A program made the translations under genes and the position numbers. Positions 1 through 8,136 of a DNA stretch of 50,766 bases are shown one piece after another. Position 1 is the first letter of the stretch. Each line of letters starts with the position of its first letter. This DNA comes from Cytophagaceae bacterium (GTDB lineage: Bacteria > Bacteroidota > Bacteroidia > Cytophagales > Spirosomataceae), in assembly GCA_027488335.1 (NCBI GenBank), contig JAIYBU010000192.1, positions 1-50,766 on the forward strand, in the 5' to 3' direction. Below the pieces are notes generated by a model. It ran no database searches, was not told the DNA's origin, and saw only the letters and a program-made list of their open reading frames with translations.

Positions 1-318
1 CAAAACGGTGTAAGAGAAGAGAGATAACAAGATTTGGACGTATAGTGGATTTCTTCTAATTTTGATAGACCTCTATTCTTCTTTGGGATATTTGACTTTA
101 CAGCAGTTTTTGATAAAAATCTCTACTTTAATTTGGTAACTGATTAGGGGGGAAAGACAATCAACACTTATAAAAGTTTATAATATTTTTATTACTTTAA
201 GTTTGAAAATTCTAAACATAGTCTATACTTTAGTGATAAATGCCAGCAGTAAACCATATGGCTTGTTCTCGTATCTAAGTATAAAAAACTATAAACACTA
301 CAAAATATTCCATTTTCA
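1..318. other. Upstream non-coding stretch, nothing recognised
   Basis: AT-rich sequence without a convincing reading frame, repeat or RNA fold. It presumably contains the promoter of the DUF2279 gene that starts at 319, but I could not place a clear -33/-7 pair. Confidence 0.4.
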
Positions 319-1242
319 ATGCACATACTCTTTAAAACCCTATTTCTATTCATTATATTGATTCAGAACTATTCTTTTGTTTTTGCACGAGCTTGGCAAA
401 CTGATTCGATAATTGTTCAAACTGATTCTTCTTTCAAATCTCATACATACCCTAAACGCTTGGCAATTGCAGGAGGAGTAACCGTTTTTACATACAGTTA
501 TGTATATTATTATATGAAAACCCAAGCTTGGTGGAAAGAAAGCCCGATTGCGTTTCATTTTGATGCGGGTAGAGATAAAATCTACGCACGAGGCCATGAC
601 AAAATGGGGCATTTTTTCTTAGGTTCTTTTGTATCCGATAGAATGGGGGCTTTATTACAGTGGAGTGGCATTGAAAAAAGTAAAGCTGCTCTTTATGGTG
701 CTTTATGGAGTTCTGCAACTCAATTTGTGGTAGAAGTAAAAGATGGCTACGCTCCAACTTATGGGTTTAGTTGGCGTGATGCTACTTGGGGAAGTATTGG
801 ATGTTTTTATCCTTATTTAAAGTTAAAGAGTCGTTTTTTGGCTAATACAGAAGTAAAGTTTTCTTATTTTCCTCGTGAATATGGTCCTATCATCGACCTA
901 ACGGCTCGCAAACGCACCGCAACTTGGCATGATGATTACATAAATCAAACCTACTGGTTTTCGTTTAATATCAAAAATAACATTAGTGTTTTGAAGGAGA
1001 CTAAATTTCCCAATTGGCTTAACTTAGCAGTAGGTGCAAGTCTTGACCAATACACCGATGGTCACGGGCAAGGCAACCATCAATGGTATATAGCATTAGA
1101 TATTGATACCAAACGTTTGTTCAAACCTAAAAAGTTATTTTGGAAAACCGTTGTAAATTCGATGGCCAATATCAAAATTCCTGCTCCCGCTATTCAATTT
1201 GGTCGAAATGTACCATTCAAATTCTATCCGATTTACTATTGA
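319..1242 (+). CDS. DUF2279 family (YfiM-like) envelope protein
   Basis: The 307-residue product starts with a hydrophobic signal segment (about residues 3-23). Its middle carries the DUF2279 signature: GHDKMGHFFLG near residue 93, then an alternation of small and aromatic residues, EVKDGY and a FSWRDATW block. DUF2279 proteins are predicted periplasmic or outer-membrane lipoproteins of unknown function. There is no obvious lipobox here, so ordinary secretion is more likely. The C-terminal 130 residues are rich in aromatic/charged alternation, which suggests a beta-sheet or barrel-like part. The ATG at 319 is the only start that keeps the signal segment intact. The gene stands alone, with no close partner on the same strand. 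Family assignment is from motif memory; the role is unknown. Confidence 0.75.
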   Translation: MHILFKTLFLFIILIQNYSFVFARAWQTDSIIVQTDSSFKSHTYPKRLAIAGGVTVFTYSYVYYYMKTQAWWKESPIAFHFDAGRDKIYARGHDKMGHFFLGSFVSDRMGALLQWSGIEKSKAALYGALWSSATQFVVEVKDGYAPTYGFSWRDATWGSIGCFYPYLKLKSRFLANTEVKFSYFPREYGPIIDLTARKRTATWHDDYINQTYWFSFNIKNNISVLKETKFPNWLNLAVGASLDQYTDGHGQGNHQWYIALDIDTKRLFKPKKLFWKTVVNSMANIKIPAPAIQFGRNVPFKFYPIYY

Positions 1243-1462
1243 ACAAACTGTATTAACTAAGATATAATATTCGAAAATAGTTGGTAAAGAATATAATCAT
1301 AAATTTGTGTCAATCTAAAAAGATGTTTTGGAAAAGAAAACTTCTTCGTCAACCATACTTTTGATTGACACTTCTAAATTATCCTTCGTTTCGAAGAAAT
1401 TAAGTAAATATTTTACAATAGTCCGTGCCGCAAAATTAGCATACCTCAATTTTTAATAAAAA

Positions 1463-3052
1463 TTACTTACAATATTCTTTTCCAGGGAGTTCAAAGCTCC
1501 ATAACTGTTTATCAACCAAATAATTTTTTTGAACATAAGGCCACGTCACTCCCCCATCAGTACTTCCTCTCATATCATATTTTTTATTTAGTTGCATTCT
1601 ATATGTTTTAATTTTTCTATTAAATCTCGTTAAAACACCTACATCCTTCCAAACATTTTTATCAGGCTCGCTGTATTGAACACGCATTTGAGCAGGCAAA
1701 CCTGCTTCATCAAGTACTTTCCCTTGTGGACAAACTACTTTTATATCAAGCTCAACATATTTTGGACGCGTCAATTTTGATACATCTAATACTAAATTAT
1801 TGATACCACACAAAGGTAAAGGTGCAGACTCCACCAAATAATTTTTACTATCTCCACCATAGTAGTTATTGTAATCAAAGATTCTTAATTTCACATTTTC
1901 AGTAACTTTCGGGATTAGATTCATTCCTGCGATAGCTCCATTATTAAGAGAAATATAGAAATCTCTAATGAGTTGATTAGTTTTAGCATCAACCAATTGA
2001 CTGTAATAGATAATGTCTAAGTCTTTAAAATCACTTTTGATTGTATAGGATGGTCCAGTACGACAAATATCTCTTTTCCAACCAACAATCCAGTATGTTA
2101 AATGCGAAACATCAAAGTTTACCTCTAATCTCCCAGTGCTTTGATTTTTCTCAACCTGTTCATCTCCTTCAATCTTCCATATGCCAGTTTCGGTATCATA
2201 GCTAAAAAGAAGGAGTTTATCTTTGTCTACAAGATTTTTGTCAGTAACTGGATTAACGATTGCTGAATTTACTTCTAAGCTGATTCTTAGAGGCACACTA
2301 AATTTTTTAATAATCTCATGGTTTTGTGTACTCATTTCAATGGATACTACCCCCGCCGTCTGTAAAAAATCGAAAGGTTCAGATAATAGTTTGTTATCTT
2401 TATCTATCGGGTTGGGAGCAATGCCTCCGGCTGGTAAATAGGTTTTAGAACTTTTACTATTAAAATGCTGCAAAGTCACATCAATCATACCATTTACAAC
2501 TTCGTTATTTGCACTAAGAAATAGTGTATTATCAGGAATCACTAATTGCACTCTTTCAGTATTATTAAAAGATTGCACTTCAAGTTTTCTCGATTTTGTA
2601 ACATCAAGTATAAGTTGATTAGCATTGGCGTTACCAACTACATTTCTTTTCGTAAAACCGAAGTAAAAGCTATAATTGTTAGTATTAGTGAAAGTTACTT
2701 CTCTTATTATTTTAGTGTAGTCTTTTGATTCTGCCACAAGTGTTATCTTGATTGGATTATTGTTACTTGGAACAAATTCAGGAGATACGGCCAATATCAA
2801 GATACCTTCTTTGCTAATTTTAAAATTCTTAGTATTGAGATTTGTTACGATTTTATCGGCATCCTTTCCAACAATTTGAAACTTTAAGTCGGAAGGTAAT
2901 TTTCCTTCATTTGGTAAAGAAAATTGTAGTCTGATAGTTGCTTTATCAATTGGTTCTTTAAAGCCCAATACAAATCCATCGAGCGGATTTTTGCATGACA
3001 GCACAAATAAGGATACGAAGAGTACCCCTATGTATAACTTTTTAGCATACAT
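1463..3052 (-). CDS. Putative surface/periplasmic lipoprotein, unknown function
   Basis: 529 residues. The N-terminus is a lipoprotein signal: two Lys, a hydrophobic stretch, then the lipobox LFVLSC with Cys20 as the lipidated residue. The rest has no motif that I recognise. It is rich in beta-type segments with regular Asn/Lys-rich turns, as expected for stacked Ig-like or carboxypeptidase-regulatory-like domains; this is inference. It lies 66 bases downstream of the barrel gene 3119-3844 on the same strand, so the two probably form one operon and may make a barrel-plus-lipoprotein pair at the outer membrane. Not recognised at family level. Confidence 0.6.
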   Translation of the reverse strand: MYAKKLYIGVLFVSLFVLSCKNPLDGFVLGFKEPIDKATIRLQFSLPNEGKLPSDLKFQIVGKDADKIVTNLNTKNFKISKEGILILAVSPEFVPSNNNPIKITLVAESKDYTKIIREVTFTNTNNYSFYFGFTKRNVVGNANANQLILDVTKSRKLEVQSFNNTERVQLVIPDNTLFLSANNEVVNGMIDVTLQHFNSKSSKTYLPAGGIAPNPIDKDNKLLSEPFDFLQTAGVVSIEMSTQNHEIIKKFSVPLRISLEVNSAIVNPVTDKNLVDKDKLLLFSYDTETGIWKIEGDEQVEKNQSTGRLEVNFDVSHLTYWIVGWKRDICRTGPSYTIKSDFKDLDIIYYSQLVDAKTNQLIRDFYISLNNGAIAGMNLIPKVTENVKLRIFDYNNYYGGDSKNYLVESAPLPLCGINNLVLDVSKLTRPKYVELDIKVVCPQGKVLDEAGLPAQMRVQYSEPDKNVWKDVGVLTRFNRKIKTYRMQLNKKYDMRGSTDGGVTWPYVQKNYLVDKQLWSFELPGKEYCK

Positions 3053-3118
3053 GACAATTATTTGTTAGTTAACGACTGAAGACTTTGAATCATTTTCAAA
3101 GTTTTATTTATTAAAAAG

Positions 3119-3844
3119 TTACTTTTTTATTGGATATATATTATGTCTTAATTGAAAGCTCAGATATGGATAATAGCTATATCCTTTCATATTGGCTTCA
3201 ATTTTATTCATTTCGTCATCAATGGTTGTCGTCTCTAAAAAACCCTCGTAAATTAACTTTAGCCTTGGACTACCCATGTAAGCAATGCCCATATCAAAAC
3301 CAAATCCAAAACGTTTTTTCATAACAGCTCTTCCAAAACCAAAACCCATATAAGGTCGAAGAGCATTCCACTTCATTCCAAAATTGATATTTCCAAAATC
3401 ATCGCTGGCAATCAATAAACCACCTAAATTTAAGCCAGATGATGTATTAAAAGCAACTTGATAATTTTGTATTGCATCGAAACTCAAACCACCTGTTACT
3501 CTAAAAATTCTTTTCTTAAAAGGATAATAATCAACCAATCCACTAATTACAAAAGTTTTAATATTTGGAAAAATATCAACACTCGTACCTTTATCCATTT
3601 CAATCTTATACGATTTTTTAAAAGTAAAATAATTTGTATTGAATCTAAATCCTAAATAAGAGATTGATTTTAATTTAAAACCTGCTTCTATTCCATATCC
3701 TCTACTCGAAAGATTTATTGCCAAACTTTTAGGAATATATGAAGCTACTGAATCTTGTAAAGCATTTGCGTTCAACGGCATAAACGCCACCAATAAACAT
3801 AAACTCAAAATTATTACACGCAAGATAGGGCTAAAAGTAATCAT
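3119..3844 (-). CDS. Putative outer-membrane beta-barrel protein
   Basis: 241 residues with a hydrophobic signal segment at about residues 7-27 ending near ANA. The mature part shows repeated alternating strands with Gly/aromatic residues (GYGIEAGFKLKSISYLGFRF, and GFGFGRAVMKKRFGFGFDMG, near residue 190), typical of small eight- to ten-strand outer-membrane barrels. The final residue is Lys rather than the usual C-terminal Phe, which is tolerated in Bacteroidota. First gene of the likely operon with the lipoprotein at 1463-3052. No specific function can be assigned. Confidence 0.6.
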   Translation of the reverse strand: MITFSPILRVIILSLCLLVAFMPLNANALQDSVASYIPKSLAINLSSRGYGIEAGFKLKSISYLGFRFNTNYFTFKKSYKIEMDKGTSVDIFPNIKTFVISGLVDYYPFKKRIFRVTGGLSFDAIQNYQVAFNTSSGLNLGGLLIASDDFGNINFGMKWNALRPYMGFGFGRAVMKKRFGFGFDMGIAYMGSPRLKLIYEGFLETTTIDDEMNKIEANMKGYSYYPYLSFQLRHNIYPIKK

Positions 3845-4194
3845 ACAAATAGGATAGTGGGTTTTGTACCATTTAATAATTGTTTATTTGCAAACCTATT
3901 GATTATTGAACATTACTAAATTATTTATTTTACATAGTTTAAATTTAGAAACAACAATTATCAGCTGTATCATTTATTTATTCGTATAACGAGGTGTTAA
4001 AAAACGAGAAATTAACTTATAGAAAATGATAGATGATATTTATTAAATAACCTCGAGGTATGTACACGAATAATGATTCTTCATTTTCAATTCAATAAGT
4101 CAGAACAGCATCTAAGAACGTTACTTGAGTGAAGAGTCAGTATTAGGACAAGTAAAGACCTTATTTCTTTAAAGACAGATAATAACACTTTCAC
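3845..4194. other. AT-rich intergenic stretch
   Basis: No gene is seen here. It separates the minus-strand barrel operon from the decayed transposases. It should contain the barrel gene's promoter, close to 3845-3900, but no clear -7 box was found. Confidence 0.35.
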
Positions 4195-4905
4195 CATTCG
4201 CAAAACTGTTGGTATCGACATTAGTAAAGCCACTTTTGTTTCCAGTTTATGGTATTTAAACTCCACCTGAGAAATACGAATTGTTTCAACCAAAACTGTA
4301 TCTAATTGACCAATGCTTTCTAACAATTGATTTGGTGGACAAACAGCTTTGAAGAACAGGGAATAATATATGTTTTATTATGGAAGCTACTGGGGTACAT
4401 TATAAGCCATTGACTTATTTTCTCTTTCAAAAGAAATTGAATAATCATAAATAAATATAGTTATTCTAATATTTCAAATTTACTAAGCCACAACTAACAA
4501 GCCAAGTGTTTAGTAAACTATTACCACTTTTTGAAATAAAATCTGTGAACTTTCAAAGTAAAGACCTAAAAACTTTACTCTAAAAGTGAATATTTATCAA
4601 TCATTTATGAAGATTGTTCCTCAAATTTAAAATTTTATTTATAAAATACCTCTAATATTCATTTAATTTTACTGAGTATCAGTAAAACGATTGCTCAAAG
4701 TATAAATATTAAAAGTTAAACTAATAAAATTGATATACAAACCTTATGGCGTTTAGGGTAAGAACGAAAAGTAAGTAGCTTTTAAATGCGTCTTTTACGA
4801 CATTAAACCGAGAAATACAAGCTCTAAAGTACCAAAGAACAGGGCTTAAAAATGAGTTACATGCTTATCCATTTATTAGACTTGTTGCGATGATAAATAG
4901 GTATA
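4195..4905 (+). pseudogene. IS110-family transposase relic
   Basis: Conceptual translation with several stops and frame changes shows the IS110 order of motifs. KTVGIDISKATF at about 4202 is the N-terminal DEDD-type catalytic start. FIMEATGVHYKPLTYF follows at about 4377, the conserved second block. The remainder reads NREIQALKYQRTGLKNELHA at about 4800, the coiled region between the DEDD and transposase_20 domains. The C-terminal serine-containing domain is missing. The order and spacing fit one IS110 gene decayed in place. The minus-strand frame over 4087-4326 is its antisense shadow. Confidence 0.7.
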
Positions 4906-4943
4906 TTTGAGTAAAAAAACACTAATGAAACTATATTACAAAC

Positions 4944-5590
4944 TTGAAAACAGAGCAACAATGCAGTTCATCAATAGGTCTTACGAAGGACAAATTTAAA
5001 ATACTTTTGATTTTTCACAAGAGGTATAAAAATATTTATGGTAAAACCTTTGAAGAACGAACCGCAGAAAGTCCCCATCTTCCAACGATAACAAATTATG
5101 TGACATCGCTTTTTAGTTTAAAATTTGCTTTAAAATACGATTTAGTAGACTTTGTAAGAGGCATTGATGGGTGGTCTGTTGCCGCGGTCAAATGCCAAAC
5201 GTAAGCAAACAATGAGTATTGAAATTTTAAAAGATACTCTATCCAAAATCAGGATTTTACCTAAACGAGATTTTGAATCATCCCAAGAATTCAAGGCCTA
5301 TTTTGAGAAACACAAAAAACTCATTTTCAATGCAACTGAGCAACGGGTTCAACAGTCCAAAGACAACAAAACTCAAAAAGAGTATTATTCTGGCAAAAAA
5401 ATGTCATACAGTAAAAGCAATGGTTATAGTGAGTAAGATGAAAATAAACAAAATCAAATTAGTGTCGAGCATGCCATTGGTGAGATGAAAGATACCGATT
5501 TTATTTTGATAGAATCAGAAATTATGACTTCAATTTGTATAATAATGCTATCGAAATTTATGCTGGTTTATGGAATTTCAACCTAAAATA
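4944..5590 (+). pseudogene. IS5-like (HTH_Tnp_4 / DDE_Tnp_4) transposase relic
   Basis: At least two frameshifts split a recognisable transposase. The N-terminal helix-turn-helix part includes YGKTFEERTAESP and FSLKFALKYDLVDFV. A second frame gives SNAKRKQ, then LPKRDFESSQEF and a degenerate DATEQ-type catalytic motif (NATEQRVQQSKDN) with YSGKK. A third frame continues KKCHTVKAM and later ISVEHAIGEMK, and finally NYDFNLYNNAIEIYAGLWNF at the C-terminus. The first catalytic Asp is Asn here. Order of motifs matches the Bacteroidota IS5-type transposases with an HTH_Tnp_4 plus DDE_Tnp_4 layout. It cannot be active. Confidence 0.7.
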
Positions 5591-5945
5591 TTGATATTTT
5601 ACCTTGCACAGGTCTAATGTATCATTTGGGAGACTTTCAAAAGTATATTTAAAAATGGCTCTTTTTGAATACTATACAAAGTAATATACTCAAAATCGTT
5701 TGCTCCGCAAACAAAGAAAAGACATAAATTACTGAAATATCCAATAAATTATGTTTTTTTATGTCGATTTATGCGAAAATCAGAAACGTCTTGAAAGTTA
5801 GGTTTACAAGTTCTCTGATAAAATTCTTATTTTTACATTATACTACCCATTTTTAAATGCGTTTATCCTGACTCTATAATTGTTTTAGGTATAAATTCCA
5901 CTTTTTTGTTTAAATTGCAGCAAAAAACACTAAACGCTTGAAATA
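5591..5945. other. Intergenic stretch after the IS5-like relic
   Basis: No coding frame is seen. It holds the presumed 3' end of the decayed element and the promoter region of the DUF1207 gene. I found no terminal inverted repeat. Confidence 0.3.
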
Positions 5946-6854
5946 TTGAATCATCCGACATTTCAGAAAAGTAGACTTCTCCTGCTCAAAGATTACTTCC
6001 GAAAAGTAGTTTTTGTCTTTTTTTTCGTTCTATTTTACTTTTATTCGTACCTCACCTCTTTTGCTCAAGAAAAAAATACGATTGGATTTTTTCCAAACAA
6101 GGTACTATTTAAGCCATTGCTTTTTGACCCAATTGAATCTCAATCCTATGGATATTTTACTCGAAAACGCACTGAAAGGCATAGTGACAGTGGCTTATAC
6201 GCTCCATTTTCGTTTGGTTTTAATAAACCTATTTATCAATGGAGCGAAACAAAGCAACTGAATATGGATGCTTCGGTATTTACGCAGTTTGATATGTTTG
6301 GCGAAAACGGCAAATTCCATAGATACATGAGAAATGCTGACTATAAAATAAGTCTGAGTTATAATTGGCAAAAAAATAAATGGCAGTTTAGGTTGAGGGG
6401 ATTCCATATTTCGTCTCATTTGGGCGATGATTATCTATTACATAATGGACTGGAAGTTTTTAAAAACAATCCTGTTAATTACGAACAGATTGATTTAATA
6501 GCCGCTTATAAAAAGGAAGGCTGGCGGTACTATGGTGGTATTGGATATGGGATAAGGCCAACGTTTAGAGTTGGCGATGAACGCCGACGATTGGCTTTTC
6601 AGTTGGGTGCAATGTATGAGACGCCACTCAAGAATAACAATAAATCATTTGTTCTGGGCATTGATAATAGGATTCTGGCACAAAACAATTTCTACCCAGG
6701 TACTAAAATAGGTGCGGGTATTGGTTTTCATTTACCCAACTACGAAAAAGCCTTTTATCTCTTGCTCGAAGTGTATAATGGACATACGCCATACGGAAAA
6801 TTTGAAGCTCAACGCTGTCAATGGATTGGGTTAGGTTTTAATTTTCAACCATAA
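5946..6854 (+). CDS. DUF1207 family protein
   Basis: 302 residues with a signal segment at about residues 20-41 ending SFAQ. The mature part starts with the family hallmark FFPNKVLFKPLLFDPIES, followed by a beta-rich body (FSFGFNKPIYQW, YNWQKNKWQFRLRGFHISSHLGDD) and an end (LLEVYNGHTPYGKF) that matches DUF1207 as I know it. DUF1207 proteins are exported, probably outer-membrane, and of unknown function. The longest frame starts with TTG at 5946; there is no in-frame ATG before the signal segment, so TTG is taken as the start with some doubt. The gene stands alone between two IS relics. Confidence 0.7.
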   Translation: MNHPTFQKSRLLLLKDYFRKVVFVFFFVLFYFYSYLTSFAQEKNTIGFFPNKVLFKPLLFDPIESQSYGYFTRKRTERHSDSGLYAPFSFGFNKPIYQWSETKQLNMDASVFTQFDMFGENGKFHRYMRNADYKISLSYNWQKNKWQFRLRGFHISSHLGDDYLLHNGLEVFKNNPVNYEQIDLIAAYKKEGWRYYGGIGYGIRPTFRVGDERRRLAFQLGAMYETPLKNNNKSFVLGIDNRILAQNNFYPGTKIGAGIGFHLPNYEKAFYLLLEVYNGHTPYGKFEAQRCQWIGLGFNFQP

Positions 6855-7075
6855 TTGTTTGTTTTTGGTAAAAAGAGCATTGCGAAATATCAAAATAATA
6901 AACAATCATTTTGGGTAAACTCAATTCAAATGATTTTATTCCAAAGGCAAGTATTCACCACCTACTAAACCAGTAGAGAACTGTTATGTTCTTAAATATA
7001 TAATGGCATTAGATTTCAATAAAAGACAAATAATTTCATCAAAAAACATTAAATAGTTAGTTTTTTTGAAAGTTT
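6855..7075. other. Intergenic, nothing recognised
   Basis: Low-complexity AT-rich sequence between the DUF1207 gene and the left end of the IS1-like relic. No frame or fold stands out. Confidence 0.3.
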
Positions 7076-7692
7076 GAGGGGCCGCCCGTGCGGTAGTTCG
7101 TCGATGTAATCTGGTAATTTTAGAATGAATAATGGTATTCATACCCTCAATGTTTTTCGTAAACTTTTGTCAATTAAGTTCTTAAGGTAGAATGTCCTTG
7201 AAAGCGTCAAAACTTATCAGTATAATTAAAATCTATTCTAATAGAAAAGCTTTTAATTTGCATCATTAAACTTTGTCATTGTCTTCGACTCCGCTTTCCC
7301 ATAACTATAGCTAAAATTACTTTTGTTTCAGGAGTATAGGTAAAAAAAATATGCTTTTTTAGTTTTTTTACAAATAAAGAGTGTATTTTGTCAATTTCGA
7401 TTCGCTCATAATGCTTTTACTGAGTAATAAGTTTCACTCTTTCCCTTCTGAAATTAACCAATTTTAAGTCGTTTAAGTACTTTCTCCAAAAACTTTTTTA
7501 CAATCTCGAATTCCACTTCCTTGCAATAATGACCTTTTAATATGAGATTTTACCATTGGATAAAAATAGTCCCATTGAAATTATTTTGTGCAAGTTTTGC
7601 GTATAAAATGCTGTATACCTGTTCGTTTTTTGCCATTTTTGACGTTTTTTGTAGAATAGGAGTGAGGACAGTTTACCGCCGGGCGGCCTCTT
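7076..7692 (-). mobile_element. IS1-family element relic with terminal inverted repeats
   Basis: Read on the minus strand, about 7330-7440 gives YERIEIDKIHSLFVKKLKK, then HIFFTYTPETKVILAIVMGKRSRRQ. This matches the catalytic-region pattern of IS1 transposases (a DEIHSFVGxKK-like block, then an IYALxxxTKxIxAxVxGxRS-like block), but stops interrupt it. The window edges carry imperfect inverted repeats: GAGGGGCCGCCCGTGCGGTA at 7076-7095, and its counterpart GAGGCCGCCCGGCGGTA, read on the minus strand from 7690 to 7674. These are GC-rich islands in an otherwise AT-rich stretch. At about 600 bp the relic is shorter than an intact IS1. No target duplication was found. Confidence 0.6.
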
Positions 7693-7904
7693 TTGATATT
7701 TATTGAACACATTTACCAAAGTTCCGCCTCATTGCTTTCCTCTCAAAATTCATCATACATTTTATTACAATACTTAACCCTAAGTTTTTCTAAAAAACAC
7801 TCAAATTTTTATCAGACAAAATGGGTCAACTTGGGAAATAAATTGAAAAATTTGTTTTTTTTTACAATCTATATGACAAAATAAAGAATTTTCAAAATTA
7901 CAAG

Positions 7905-7921
7905 TCTATAAATTTGATAGA
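7905..7921. promoter_or_regulatory. 17-bp palindromic operator, copy 1
   Basis: TCTATAAATTTGATAGA fits TCTAY-N7-RTAGA, shared with five other promoter regions in this window. It overlaps the -33 TTTG (7913-7916) of the TonB-receptor promoter, so a bound protein could block RNA polymerase or act as an activator. Confidence 0.65.
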
Positions 7922-7943
7922 GTATATGGATTTTATATATTTG
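7913..7943 (+). promoter_or_regulatory. Bacteroidota-type promoter of the first TonB receptor
   Basis: TTTG at 7913-7916 and TATATTTG at 7936-7943 are separated by 19 bases, the ideal -33/-7 arrangement for the Bacteroidota housekeeping sigma factor. Transcription should start around 7949-7952, giving a leader of roughly 185 nt. Confidence 0.7.
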
Positions 7944-7967
7944 TGTTATTAAATAAAAACATAAAAT

Positions 7968-7991
7968 ATGAATCTGAAAATTGCCTGTTAA
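7968..7991 (+). CDS. Possible 7-codon leader peptide ending in Cys
   Basis: ATG at 7968 opens a frame reading MNLKIAC followed by TAA. It lies just after the predicted start site of the TonB-receptor transcript. A terminal Cys codon in a leader of a sulfur-linked gene could couple translation to Cys-tRNA supply. A frame this short may equally be chance. Confidence 0.25.
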   Translation: MNLKIAC

Positions 7992-8002
7992 AAACTAAAA
8001 TA

Positions 8003-8074
8003 ATGAAACAAAAAACCAGTCTGGCTGCCACCAAACTGGTTAGGTTTAACTCAAATAATATCACCGCTAAATGA
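8003..8074 (+). CDS. Possible 23-codon leader ORF over the leader hairpin
   Basis: ATG at 8003 opens a 23-residue frame starting MKQKTSLAATKLV and continuing RFNSNNITAK before TGA. It covers the first leader hairpin. RFNS also occurs near the start of the peptide after the SAM-like riboswitch (14287), with all four codons differing only at third positions. The equivalent leader of the SusC gene has no ATG in the matching place, so RNA structure is the better explanation for the conservation. Confidence 0.25.
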   Translation: MKQKTSLAATKLVRFNSNNITAK

Positions 8075-8116
8075 TTCCGACAGTAATCTTTTGATTAACT
8101 GCTAAGACCTTATTTT
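8014..8116 (+). ncRNA. Structured 5' leader of TonB receptor (copy 1 of 2)
   Basis: Hairpin 1: AACCAGT (8014-8020) pairs with ACTGGTT (8035-8041) around a 14-nt loop containing GGCTG. Then comes a conserved block CACCGCTAAATGATTC (8062-8077). Hairpin 2: CAGTAATC (8081-8088) pairs with GATTAACTG (8093-8101) with one bulged A. ACCTTATTTT follows at 8107-8116, 20 bases before the ATG. The same order and spacing occurs before the SusC gene (16619-16712), with different bases in the stems but pairing kept. I do not recognise it as a known riboswitch. Confidence 0.6.
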
Positions 8117-8136
8117 GCATTAAACAACTAAAATTA

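Noticed and set aside
1307-1371. Inverted repeat GTGTCAATC / GATTGACAC
   Set aside because: The arms are 47 bases apart with no further pairing and no T-run; chance is a fair explanation.
4087-4326. Minus-strand frame of 79 codons
   Set aside because: It is antisense to the IS110 relic, which has recognisable motifs on the plus strand.
7537-7719. Minus-strand 60-codon frame as a separate gene
   Set aside because: It runs across the terminal repeat of the IS1-like relic and is part of the decayed transposase.
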